43,385 bases of DNA from Sphingobacteriaceae bacterium (GTDB taxonomy: Bacteria > Bacteroidota > Bacteroidia > B-17B0 > Aurantibacillaceae), in the NCBI GenBank assembly GCA_023251725.1, contig JAHEYG010000019.1, positions 1 through 43,385 on the forward strand, written 5' to 3'. Under the pieces are notes generated by a model. The model worked only from the letters and a program-made list of their open reading frames with translations. It was not told the origin of the DNA and did no database searches. Position numbers and translations under genes: made by a program. This document shows positions 9,111 to 16,538 of this stretch, piece after piece (position 1 is the stretch's first letter; each line of letters starts with the position of its first letter).

Positions 9111-9347
9111 ATGAAATCAACTTTTTCGAAACAAAATTATTATCTTTTTTTAGGCGGTCTCGCGCTAATTGTTTTAGGATATTTATTGATGATGGGTGGC
9201 GGAAGTGCCGATCCTAATGTTTTTAATCCTGCTATTTTTGATGCACAACGCATTACTATTGCGCCGGTAGTTTGTGTATTGGGATTTGTTGGAATTATTG
9301 TTGGCATTATGTGGCGACCAAAACAAAATCAGGAAACGTCTAAGTAA
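9111..9347 (+). CDS. DUF3098 small membrane protein
   Basis: A 78-residue protein with two transmembrane helices ([19 protein letters not shown] and [16 protein letters not shown]) and between them the DUF3098 segment with [16 protein letters not shown]. Function is unknown. In Bacteroidota it commonly sits with ftsX upstream and uppP and truB downstream, and the same order is seen here for the genes inside the window. It stops 14 bases before uppP. The context suggests a link to cell-wall or division work, but this is inference only. Confidence 0.9.
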   Translation: MKSTFSKQNYYLFLGGLALIVLGYLLMMGGGSADPNVFNPAIFDAQRITIAPVVCVLGFVGIIVGIMWRPKQNQETSK

Positions 9348-9361
9348 TTTTATTAAATCAA

Positions 9362-10156
9362 ATGTCATTTCTCGAAGCATTTTTTATTGCCCTGGTGGAA
9401 GGCATCACCGAATTTTTGCCGGTGTCGTCAACCGGGCACATGATGATTGTTACTGCATTAATGGGAATGAAAGTTACACCCTTTGTAAAATTATTTACCA
9501 TTTGCATTCAGTTGGGCGCCATTTTATCGGTGGTAGTAATTTATTTTAAACGATTTTTTAAGAGCGTAAATTTTTATTTGAAATTAATTGTGGCTTTTAT
9601 TCCTGCCGCGGTGGCGGGACTGTTATTAGGAGATTATATTGATGCGGCCTTAGAAAATGTTTTTGGAGTAGCGGTTGCCTTATTTTTGGGAGGAATTATT
9701 TTATTGTTTGTAGATAAATGGTTTCAGCAAAATAATTTAGATGAAGAAAAAGATATTTCTTATGGGAAAGCATTTAAGATAGGATTGTTTCAGTGTATTG
9801 CATTGTTTCCGGGTATTAGTAGGAGCGGTGCCACTATTGTGGGAGGAATGACACAAAAACTTACCAGAAAAAATGCAGCGGAGTTTTCTTTTTTCTTAGC
9901 GGTACCCACGATGTTTGCAGCAACAGCAAAAAAATTATTAGATTTTTATAAAGACGGTTTACAATTAGATTCGCACGAAGTTTCATTGTTAATTTTTGGA
10001 AATGTGGTGGCGTTTGTTGTGGCCATGCTTGCAATAAAATTTTTCATAAGTATGCTAAACAAAAGCGGATTTACAATTTTTGGATGGTACCGGATTGTTG
10101 TTGGAGCAATATTAATTATTTTATTCTTGCTTCACGTTCCGTTGAGCGTGGTGTAA
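9362..10156 (+). CDS. uppP: Undecaprenyl-diphosphatase UppP/BacA
   Basis: A 264-residue multi-pass membrane enzyme that removes one phosphate from undecaprenyl diphosphate and so recycles the lipid carrier for peptidoglycan and surface glycans. Both signature motifs are present: [15 protein letters not shown] near the N terminus and [14 protein letters not shown] in the middle. Length is typical. It lies in the DUF3098-uppP-truB arrangement, but a GxxExxY gene with flanking repeats now separates it from truB. It ends (VPLSVV) just before the left arm of that repeat. Confidence 0.96.
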   Translation: MSFLEAFFIALVEGITEFLPVSSTGHMMIVTALMGMKVTPFVKLFTICIQLGAILSVVVIYFKRFFKSVNFYLKLIVAFIPAAVAGLLLGDYIDAALENVFGVAVALFLGGIILLFVDKWFQQNNLDEEKDISYGKAFKIGLFQCIALFPGISRSGATIVGGMTQKLTRKNAAEFSFFLAVPTMFAATAKKLLDFYKDGLQLDSHEVSLLIFGNVVAFVVAMLAIKFFISMLNKSGFTIFGWYRIVVGAILIILFLLHVPLSVV

Positions 10157-10162
10157 AAAGAG

Positions 10163-10206
10163 TAACCGCAAAGACGCAAAGAGAAGGCGCAAAGTTCGCA
10201 GAGAAA
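10163..10206. repeat. Left imperfect inverted repeat of the GxxExxY cassette
   Basis: About 44 bases starting TAACCGC and built from CGCAAAG/CGCAGAG-type units, running directly into the GxxExxY ATG. The reverse complement of 10585-10627 also starts TAACCGC and carries the same kind of units (GCGCAGAG, CGCAAAG); aligned by eye with a few gaps, identity is roughly three quarters. Confidence 0.75.
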
Positions 10207-10584
10207 ATGGAAGAGAACGAGATTTCAAATATTATTATTGGTTGTGCAATAAAAGTTCATTCTGCATTGGGACCTGGATTATTGGAATCTGCTTATGAAG
10301 AATGTTTGAATTATGAATTGAGAAAAGCAGGATTAAAAGTTGAAAAACAAAAACCACTTCCTCCTGTTTATGAAGAAGTAAAATTAGAAGTTGGTTATCG
10401 ATTAGATTTGTTAGTAGAAAATAAAGTAATAATTGAAATAAAAGCGGTTGAAGCTTTAAATGACGTTCATATGGCACAAATTTTAACCTATTTAAAACTC
10501 AATAAAAATAAATTGGGCTTGCTAATTAATTTTAATGTTTCTTTACTAAAGAATGGAGTTCGAAGAGTCGTAAATAACTTATAA
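10207..10584 (+). CDS. GxxExxY protein (PD-(D/E)XK nuclease-like)
   Basis: A 125-residue protein carrying the family motif GLLESAY (GPGLLESAYEECL) and a nuclease-like core, RLDLLVENKVIIEIKAVE, with the Asp, Glu and Lys pattern of PD-(D/E)XK enzymes. Function is unknown; the family is often multi-copy in Bacteroidota. The frame is open upstream to 10084, but that part overlaps uppP and translates the repeat, so I chose the ATG at 10207. It is co-directional with uppP and truB and is enclosed by imperfect inverted repeats of CGCAAAG-like units. Both the repeats and the interruption of a standard gene pair point to an inserted cassette. Confidence 0.9.
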   Translation: MEENEISNIIIGCAIKVHSALGPGLLESAYEECLNYELRKAGLKVEKQKPLPPVYEEVKLEVGYRLDLLVENKVIIEIKAVEALNDVHMAQILTYLKLNKNKLGLLINFNVSLLKNGVRRVVNNL

Positions 10585-10627
10585 AGTCTTTGCGTCCTCT
10601 GCGCAACCGTAGCGCCCTTAGCGGTTA
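10585..10627. repeat. Right imperfect inverted repeat of the GxxExxY cassette
   Basis: It starts on the base after the GxxExxY stop and ends 6 bases before the truB ATG. Read in reverse complement it opens TAACCGC and contains GCGCAGAG and CGCAAAG, matching the left arm with scattered differences. Confidence 0.75.
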
Positions 10628-10633
10628 AAAAAA

Positions 10634-11335
10634 ATGTACAACTTCTATAAAGGAGAAATAATTTTAATCAATAAGCCATTAACCTGGACATCCTTTCAGG
10701 CAGTAAACAAAATAAAACACGGTTTAAAAAAGCATCCTTCATTATTTCACGATAATAAATTTGTGCATTTAAAAATCGGTCACGCCGGAACATTAGATCC
10801 TTTGGCAACAGGATTATTAATTGTGTGCAGTGGAAAAAAAACAAAAGAAATTCATTTGTATCAAGATTTGAAAAAAGAATATACCGGCTCATTTTTTTTA
10901 GGCGCCACAACTCCTTGCTTCGATTTAGAAAAACCAATTGATGCCACTTATCCCACCGAACACATTAGCGAACAAAACATTTTAGATACAGCAAAAACAT
11001 TTTTAGGAAAGCAAATGCAAACCCCGCCTATTTTTAGCGCTATAAGAGTAAACGGCGAACGCGCTTACGAATTAGCCCGCAAAGGCGAAACGGCCGAATT
11101 AAAAGCACGCCCGATAGAAATTTTAGAATTTGAAATTACCAATATAAAAATGCCCGAAATAAATTTTAAAATTGTTTGCACCAAAGGAACTTACATAAGA
11201 AGCATCGCTCGCGATTTTGGAATGGCATTAAAAAGCGGCGCGCACTTAACCGCATTATGCCGCACAAAAATCGGCGACTTCGATGTAAAAAATGCTTTAA
11301 GTCCCGAAGAGTTTTTGAAGAGAGTGGTTATTTGA
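10634..11335 (+). CDS. truB: tRNA pseudouridine(55) synthase TruB
   Basis: A 233-residue enzyme that makes pseudouridine 55 in the T-loop of tRNAs. The start INKPLTWTSFQAVNKIK and the catalytic motif HAGTLDPLATG with Asp55 are clear, as is GTYIRSIARDFG in the second half. There is no C-terminal PUA domain, consistent with the short bacterial form. The last 16 codons (KNALSPEEFLKRVVI and stop, 11288-11335) recur in diverged form at 11878-11925, on the far side of a toxin-antitoxin pair. So the present 3' end may be one of two alternative ends brought in by insertion. Confidence 0.96.
   Translation: MYNFYKGEIILINKPLTWTSFQAVNKIKHGLKKHPSLFHDNKFVHLKIGHAGTLDPLATGLLIVCSGKKTKEIHLYQDLKKEYTGSFFLGATTPCFDLEKPIDATYPTEHISEQNILDTAKTFLGKQMQTPPIFSAIRVNGERAYELARKGETAELKARPIEILEFEITNIKMPEINFKIVCTKGTYIRSIARDFGMALKSGAHLTALCRTKIGDFDVKNALSPEEFLKRVVI
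11288..11335. repeat. Direct repeat, copy A: the 3' end of truB
   Basis: The last 48 bases of truB. They match 11878-11925 at 40 of 48 positions with no gaps; the offset is exactly 590 bases. The two copies enclose the toxin-antitoxin pair. Confidence 0.85.
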
Positions 11336-11340
11336 AAAAA

Positions 11341-11598
11341 TTAATAATGATATCTACAGGCAAAAATAATTATAGAGTTTTTGCTTATTTTATAAATTAA
11401 CCTGTGCTCTTTGTTAACACGACGGCTCCAATATCCTTTAAATTCGTGTTTTAGTGGCTCTGGTTTTCCTAATCCAACAAATGGGTTAACTTGAATATCA
11501 TCAATAAGTATTTCTATACGTTTGTATATTTTCTTATTAATTTTTTTCCATTTTTCAAGCTGAGCGAGCGCTATTGGTGTGAATAACACTTCCATCAT
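11341..11598 (-). CDS. YoeB/Txe-type mRNA interferase toxin
   Basis: An 85-residue protein of the RelE/ParE superfamily, closest by eye to YoeB: KPEPLKHEFKGYWSRRVNKEHRLIYKI is the family stretch (PLKHEF and YWSRR..EHRL), ending in CRYHY with the terminal His-Tyr pair used in catalysis. Such toxins cleave mRNA at the ribosome. Its ATG overlaps the antitoxin stop region by 4 bases. It is convergent with truB, ending only 5 bases past the truB stop. Confidence 0.9.
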   Translation of the reverse strand: MMEVLFTPIALAQLEKWKKINKKIYKRIEILIDDIQVNPFVGLGKPEPLKHEFKGYWSRRVNKEHRLIYKISKNSIIIFACRYHY

Positions 11599-11825
11599 TT
11601 CTTGCTCGCCTTTCCGATATTTACTTTGGTGAGTTTGCCCTTTTCTGCTTGTAAAATAGATTCGCGCAACATTTTTACATTGGCAGGATTAGATAAAAGA
11701 TACTCTGTTTCGTCGATATCTTCTTCAACAGTAATTGAAATATTTTTATTTTTAAATAGTAATTTAAGTTTCTTTAAAAAACTCTCATTTAATTCAACAG
11801 CTTTAATATGAAATGTTGTGTACAT
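11595..11825 (-). CDS. Antitoxin partner of the YoeB-type toxin
   Basis: A 76-residue protein directly upstream of and overlapping the toxin by 4 bases. The C-terminal part (LLSNPANVKMLRESILQAEKGKLTKV) resembles the toxin-wrapping tail of Phd/YefM-like antitoxins, while the N-terminal part (FHIKAVELNESFLKKLKLLF, then ITVEED) is not a family I recognise with certainty. The frame extends upstream to 11852, adding MVYLCKKEN; I chose the second Met at 11825 because it gives the compact start usual for this kind of gene. Antitoxins normally bind their own promoter; no operator could be picked out here. Confidence 0.8.
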   Translation of the reverse strand: MYTTFHIKAVELNESFLKKLKLLFKNKNISITVEEDIDETEYLLSNPANVKMLRESILQAEKGKLTKVNIGKASKK

Positions 11826-11877
11826 GTTTTCTTTTTTACAAAGATAAACCAAAAATTAATACGATGAAACTGTCTCA

Positions 11878-11925
11878 AAAAATATTTTGACTCTCGAAGA
11901 GTTTTTGAAAACTGTGGTTATTTGA
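11878..11925 (+). pseudogene. Displaced second copy of the truB 3' end (direct repeat, copy B)
   Basis: Read in frame it gives KNILTLEEFLKTVVI and a TGA stop, against KNALSPEEFLKRVVI and TGA at the real truB end. Forty of 48 bases agree, and of the eight differences several are silent or conservative. Codons upstream (YDETVS from 11860) may continue the likeness weakly. It has no start and is only a fragment. It looks like the 3' end of a different truB allele, either the original end pushed away by the insertion or an end carried in with it. Confidence 0.75.
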
Positions 11926-11944
11926 AGGTATTTCGAGTATTTTT

Positions 11945-12673
11945 TTAATAATAAACCGAAACCTGTATTGTTTCTAAATTATTTGGGATATAAGAACTAG
12001 TAGAGTAGGTGTAAAAAAACGGCAACATTTTAAATGAATAACATAATCTTATTTTTTTTATTTTTTGCATTAATCCAACTTCTATGATTGGAGAAACATT
12101 TAAAATACCGAAACGATCGTATAGAGTTTGGCTGGACGATTTAAAAGAATCTAAATACGAAACTGAAGTTGTATTATTGTTTATTTTTTTAACTACGAAT
12201 CTGTCAGAATGATTATCATAAAAGTAATCTCTTCTAAAATATGGAACAATAAGAATTCCAGCAGCAAAATAAAAACTATTATTTTGGTTATTGAAAAATT
12301 TGAAAGATTTTTTCATTTTAAATTCAGTCGTCAAATAATAATTCTCATCTTTTGTTTTAATCGAAGTGCTTGTAGAAGTTGTGTCTGAAGAACTATAAGA
12401 ATAAGTATCAGAATAACTAGTCATTGTAAGAATTCCTGTAATATTAATTTCTAAAAAAAAAGATTTTTTAAACATTCTTTCGTAGGCAATTCCGGCAGAA
12501 AACATCGGCATAGTTAAGGAAGCATAAGATAAATATTTAGGCGAAATTCCAATCCCAATATTTACACCAATCTTATTTTTATTAATTTGATTCCTTAATG
12601 TATCCTGCGCTTTTATATTCAAAAAAGACGAAACAAATAAAACGAAGAATAAATATGTTTTTGTAAATCTCAA
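11945..12673 (-). CDS. Unknown outer-membrane beta-barrel-like protein
   Basis: About 242 residues. After a signal peptide (TKTYLFFVLFVSSFLNIKAQ) come alternating strands rich in Ser, Thr, Tyr and Phe (SYASLTMPMFSAGIAYERMF, then FFLEINITGILTMTSYS) and an aromatic C terminus (VSVYY), the pattern of a small outer-membrane barrel. No specific family recognised. The frame opens at a GTG at 12766, but that adds 31 residues over a structured intergenic element; the TTG at 12673 puts RFTK right before the hydrophobic core, so I used it. It stands alone on this strand. Confidence 0.65.
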   Translation of the reverse strand: MRFTKTYLFFVLFVSSFLNIKAQDTLRNQINKNKIGVNIGIGISPKYLSYASLTMPMFSAGIAYERMFKKSFFLEINITGILTMTSYSDTYSYSSSDTTSTSTSIKTKDENYYLTTEFKMKKSFKFFNNQNNSFYFAAGILIVPYFRRDYFYDNHSDRFVVKKINNNTTSVSYLDSFKSSSQTLYDRFGILNVSPIIEVGLMQKIKKIRLCYSFKMLPFFYTYSTSSYIPNNLETIQVSVYY

Positions 12674-12754
12674 ATTAAGAATACAATTTAAAAATAATTT
12701 CCTTAATAAACAATTTAAATCATTCTTAAAATAACCTAAAAAACATGATTTAAT

Positions 12755-12806
12755 GGCGAGCGACACGTATCTTAGGCCTGAAGATTATGTTTTATGTCGC
12801 CTCGCC
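12755..12806. other. Nested hairpin between divergent genes
   Basis: Outer arms GGCGAGCGACA (12755-12765) and TGTCGCCTCGCC (12795-12806) pair along their length with one bulged base. Inside, ATCTT (12769-12773) pairs with AAGAT (12781-12785) around the loop AGGCCTG. GC content is well above the surroundings. There is no U-run on either side to suggest a terminator. It sits 80 bases ahead of the nucleotidyltransferase gene. Confidence 0.6.
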
Positions 12807-12860
12807 AAAACCGTTCATCATTTAGGCTATTTTAAGAGCTAAAAATCCCAATAATTCTTA

Positions 12861-12868
12861 TAAATTTG
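12861..12868 (+). promoter_or_regulatory. Probable -7 element of the nucleotidyltransferase operon
   Basis: TAAATTTG matches TAnnTTTG exactly and lies 20 bases before the ATG at 12889. It heads a run of four overlapping genes, a sensible promoter position. A TTG -33 element is not obvious. Confidence 0.45.
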
Positions 12869-12888
12869 TATGTATTATTTAAACCATT

Positions 12889-13899
12889 ATGCAAATTATA
12901 ATTCCAATGGCCGGTAAAGGAAAACGTATGCGCCCGCATACTTTAACCGTACCTAAGCCCCTAATAGCAGTGGCCGGAAAGCCAATAGTACAGCGACTTG
13001 TAGAAGACATCACCAAAGTGTGCGGCGAAAAAGTAAGCGAAATTGCTTTCGTTATCGGTTCCGATTTTGGGGGTGAAGTAGAACAAAATCTCATTAAAAT
13101 AGCCGAAGGTCAGGGTGCCAAAGGCAGCATTTATTATCAGGATAAAGCCCTCGGTACCGCGCACGCTATTATGTGCGCCAAAGAGGCCATTAAAGGAAAA
13201 ACCGTTGTGGCTTTTGCCGATACTTTGTTTAAAGCCGATTTTGTAATGGATACCAATAATGAAGGCGTTATTTGGGTGCAAAAAATTGAAGACCCGCGTC
13301 AGTTTGGTGTGGTTAAAGTAAACGACAAAAATGTAATTACCGATTTTGTTGAGAAGCCACAAAATTTTGTAAGCGATTTAGCTATCATAGGAATTTATTA
13401 TTTTAAAGACGGCGATTATTTAAAAAAAGAATTACAATATTTATTGGATAACAATATTACCGAAAAAGGCGAATTTCAATTAACCAACGCACTCGAAAAC
13501 ATGAAAGTAAAAGGAACGCAATTTGTTCCGGGCAAAGTTACCGAGTGGCTCGATTGCGGAAATAAAGATTCCACCGTAAACACCAATCAGCGCTGTTTAG
13601 AATTTGATAAAGGAAAATCTTTTTTAAAAGGGAAAAACACAAGCATCGAAAATTCTATTGTTATTGAACCTTGTTTTTTTGGCGATAACGTAAAAATTAC
13701 GAATTCAATTATTGGTCCGCATGCGAGCATTGGTGCCAATTCAATTATTGATCACAGCATTATTAAAAATTCCATCTTACAAAATCTTACAAAAATAAAT
13801 AACGCTAACATTTGCAACAGCATGTTGGGCAACGGCGCCGAAGTAAAAGGTAAAGCACTCGATTTAAGTATTAGCGATTACACACAAATTATTGCATAA
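12889..13899 (+). CDS. Sugar-phosphate nucleotidyltransferase with C-terminal left-handed beta-helix
   Basis: A 336-residue enzyme. The N-terminal domain (about 1-240) is an RmlA/GlmU-like nucleotidyltransferase: IPMAGKGKRMRPHTLTVPKP is the nucleotide-binding loop with the Lys of KP, followed by GTAHAIMCAKEA and FVEKPQNFVSDLAIIGIYYF. The C-terminal part (about 255-325) has hexapeptide-like repeats (SIVIEPCFFGDNVKITNSII, IGANSIIDHSIIKNSI) that should form a left-handed helix and a trimer. Databases often label this type glucose-1-phosphate thymidylyltransferase; the actual sugar and nucleotide are not settled by the sequence. It heads the operon with the TPR, DUF4292 and EnvC-like genes. Confidence 0.85.
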   Translation: MQIIIPMAGKGKRMRPHTLTVPKPLIAVAGKPIVQRLVEDITKVCGEKVSEIAFVIGSDFGGEVEQNLIKIAEGQGAKGSIYYQDKALGTAHAIMCAKEAIKGKTVVAFADTLFKADFVMDTNNEGVIWVQKIEDPRQFGVVKVNDKNVITDFVEKPQNFVSDLAIIGIYYFKDGDYLKKELQYLLDNNITEKGEFQLTNALENMKVKGTQFVPGKVTEWLDCGNKDSTVNTNQRCLEFDKGKSFLKGKNTSIENSIVIEPCFFGDNVKITNSIIGPHASIGANSIIDHSIIKNSILQNLTKINNANICNSMLGNGAEVKGKALDLSISDYTQIIA

Positions 13900-15658
13900 A
13901 AAAAAATTATATCCGAAACTAATTTTATTTTCCCTCATTTTTATCGTGGGAGTTTTTTTTACGTCGTGCAAAACTTCTGCGAAAGCAACTAGTACCGTTG
14001 CCAATAAAGCAAACGATAAAGACAAAGATTTAAAACAAAAGCAACGCACGTTGGTTGAAAATTTATTTATCGACGGTTGCAAAGAAAAAATGGCGGGACG
14101 ATTAGAGAGCGCCGAAAATTTATTTAATCAGGCCGGAAGAATTGATCCGCTCGACGCCGCTATTAAATATGAGCTTAGCGATGTTTTTAGATTAACCGGT
14201 CGGCCCGATGAGGCTATGCGAATTGCAAAAGAATGTGTGGATGCCGATCCAAAAAATCAGTGGTATCATATCCGTTACATCGAATGTTTGCAATACAAAA
14301 AACTTTATACCGTTGCAGCAGAAGCTTACGAAAAATTAATAAAAAATTTTCCCGACAGAAGCGATTTTTATGAATCGATGGCTATCAGTTATGCCATGAG
14401 TCGAAATTATACCAAATCATTTAAAATTTATGAGGAGCTCGAAAAACGTTTCGGTACCAACGAAACATTTACACTCAACAAAATAAAATTATTAAAAGAA
14501 CAAAAAAAATTCAGCGAAGCTGAAAGCGAATTAAAAAAATTAATTCAATCGTTTCCAAATGAAGCGCGCTATTATACTTACCTCGCCGAATTTTATGAAG
14601 ACACCAACGAATTTGAAAAAGCGAAAGTTATTTATCAAAAAATTTTAAGCATCGACCCTAATAATCCGATGGTGCATCTGGCATTGGCCAATTATTATAA
14701 AGATCAAAACAGAGTAGAAGAATCGCACGGCGAATTAAAAATTGCCTATTCTAATCCGGACTTGGAGGTAGATACCAAATTAAAAATTTTATTTTCATAT
14801 TTCGAATTGTCAGAAAAAACTCCCGCTTATTCACCTAAAGCCTATGAACTTTGTGCCATCATGTTAAAAGTGCATCCCTCAGCGCCAGAAGCGCACAGCA
14901 TTTATGCCGATTTTTTATTGCGCGATAATAAAACACTCGAAGCGCGTAATCAGTATTTAATTGCTGCGCGGCTCGATAAAAGTCGGTTTGCCATCTGGCA
15001 GCAATTATTGTTGGTAGAAAACGACATCAACCAAAACGATTCATTAGAAAAACACACCGCTTTTGCCATGGAGCTTTTTCCGAATCAACCCTTACCTTAT
15101 TTTTTTAACGGTGTAGCAAATATTAATTTGCGCGATTATAAAAAAGCGGCACAATCGTTATATGATGGACTAGAATTTGTTTACGATAATAAATCATTGA
15201 TGATTGATTTTTACAGAAACCTGGGCGATGCCTACAATTATTTAAAAGAATATGCAAAATCCGACAGAGCTTTTGAAGATGCTTTAAAAGTGGATCCCGA
15301 TAACGCCGACGTTTTAAATATTTATGGTTTTTTCCTTTCGGGAAGAAAAGAAAAAATGGAAAAGGCCGAAAAATATTCGCGGCGAAGCAACGAACTGTCT
15401 CCCAACAATGGCATTTATATGGATACCTACGGATGGATTTTATTTCAACAGGAAAAATATAAGGAAGCAGAAGAATGGCTGGCACGCGCTGCTAAAAACG
15501 TTAGTAAGCGTCCCAATGTTTTAGAACATTACGGCGATGTGTTATTTAAATTAAACAAAGTCGACGAAGCACTTAAATATTGGCAATTGGCAAAAGAGGC
15601 GGGGGGCAATTCAGAAAACTTATTAAAAAAAATAGCACTCAAAAAATTAAGTGATTAA
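13892..15658 (+). CDS. TPR-repeat lipoprotein
   Basis: A 588-residue protein starting at a TTG that overlaps the previous stop by 8 bases. The leader LILFSLIFIVGVFFTSC ends in a lipobox, so it is probably lipid-anchored. The rest is tetratricopeptide repeats (e.g. AAIKYELSDVFRLTGRPDEA, AYNYLKEYAKSDRAFEDALK, EHYGDVLFKLNKVDEALKYW), a scaffold for protein contacts. Specific partner unknown. It is followed, with overlap, by the DUF4292 lipoprotein and the EnvC-like protein, an order I know to recur in Bacteroidota, so a role in cell-envelope assembly or division is a reasonable guess. Confidence 0.88.
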   Translation: MHKKKLYPKLILFSLIFIVGVFFTSCKTSAKATSTVANKANDKDKDLKQKQRTLVENLFIDGCKEKMAGRLESAENLFNQAGRIDPLDAAIKYELSDVFRLTGRPDEAMRIAKECVDADPKNQWYHIRYIECLQYKKLYTVAAEAYEKLIKNFPDRSDFYESMAISYAMSRNYTKSFKIYEELEKRFGTNETFTLNKIKLLKEQKKFSEAESELKKLIQSFPNEARYYTYLAEFYEDTNEFEKAKVIYQKILSIDPNNPMVHLALANYYKDQNRVEESHGELKIAYSNPDLEVDTKLKILFSYFELSEKTPAYSPKAYELCAIMLKVHPSAPEAHSIYADFLLRDNKTLEARNQYLIAARLDKSRFAIWQQLLLVENDINQNDSLEKHTAFAMELFPNQPLPYFFNGVANINLRDYKKAAQSLYDGLEFVYDNKSLMIDFYRNLGDAYNYLKEYAKSDRAFEDALKVDPDNADVLNIYGFFLSGRKEKMEKAEKYSRRSNELSPNNGIYMDTYGWILFQQEKYKEAEEWLARAAKNVSKRPNVLEHYGDVLFKLNKVDEALKYWQLAKEAGGNSENLLKKIALKKLSD

Positions 15659-16538
15659 ATTAAATTTACATAAACTTCTAGCGGCCGCTTTGTTGATATT
15701 TTTTAGCGACTTTAGTTTTGTAGGATGTAAATCAAAAAAAAATATTGTAAAAACCGAAGACGTGGTGATTAACGATACACTAACCGGAAGATGCCATTTA
15801 GCTTTTAAAACTGCCAAGGCACTTACAAAACACATTAAAGAAAACGCATTTGATTACACTTGGATTTATGCCAAGGCAAATGCCGAAGTAAAAATCGATA
15901 GCGAAGATTATTCACTCGATATAAAAGTGAGGGGCAAAAAAGACTCTGCCCTTTTAATTTCGATACAGTATATTTTAGGAATTGAAATTGCCAAAGTATT
16001 AATTACCCGCGATTCGGTAAGAATGGTAATTTATCCCAAAAAACAATTTTTTAAGGGCGATTTTAATTACATCAACGAATTGTTAAATGCCGATTTGGAT
16101 TTTGATGTGATACAAGCGGTTTTGTTTGGTAATTATGCCGAGTTTGATGATGACGAAACTAAGTTAAAACCTGTAACCGATCGGCAAAATTGCCATTATC
16201 TGGTAAGTACCGAGCGAAAACGGCGCTTGAGGAAAATTAGTCAGGGTAGCGAGTTAAAAAAATCGCTGCAAACGATGACTCTTAACCCCGATAATTTTAA
16301 AATTTTAAAGAACGAATTCATTGATGTATCAACGAATCAAAGGTTTTTGGCAGTGTACGAAAATTTTACCATGAAAGATTCGGTTTATGCACCGCACCAT
16401 GTTAATATCGACATAGCTGCCCAAAAGAAAGTAAACCTTAAAATTGATTATGTTCGTATTGAGAAAAATCAGCCACAAAAATTAAGTTTAAATATACCAC
16501 CAAAGTATGAACCCATTTCGGTTAAAAAGCAAAAATAA
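15651..16538 (+). CDS. DUF4292 lipoprotein
   Basis: A 295-residue protein with GTG start overlapping the TPR gene stop by 8 bases. The signal peptide ends in a lipobox (FSFVGC). The body alternates short strands in a LolA/LolB-like way (FDYTWIYAKANAEVKIDSED, then IKVRGKKDSALLISIQYILG, MVIYPKKQFFKGDF), which is the pattern of DUF4292. LolB-like folds bind lipoprotein acyl chains, so lipoprotein or lipid handling at the outer membrane is possible, but function is unproven. The last 32 bases overlap the EnvC-like gene. Confidence 0.85.
   Translation: MIKLNLHKLLAAALLIFFSDFSFVGCKSKKNIVKTEDVVINDTLTGRCHLAFKTAKALTKHIKENAFDYTWIYAKANAEVKIDSEDYSLDIKVRGKKDSALLISIQYILGIEIAKVLITRDSVRMVIYPKKQFFKGDFNYINELLNADLDFDVIQAVLFGNYAEFDDDETKLKPVTDRQNCHYLVSTERKRRLRKISQGSELKKSLQTMTLNPDNFKILKNEFIDVSTNQRFLAVYENFTMKDSVYAPHHVNIDIAAQKKVNLKIDYVRIEKNQPQKLSLNIPPKYEPISVKKQK

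Noticed and set aside
10084-10206. N-terminal extension of the GxxExxY frame
   Set aside because: It overlaps the uppP coding end and translates the repeat arm; the family start is the ATG at 10207.
12674-12766. GTG-started N terminus of the unknown barrel protein
   Set aside because: It would put 31 residues before the signal peptide and code through the hairpin element; the TTG at 12673 gives a normal leader.
15123-15485. 120-codon open frame on the minus strand
   Set aside because: Antisense to the TPR gene in a region of strong repeats; no recognisable product.
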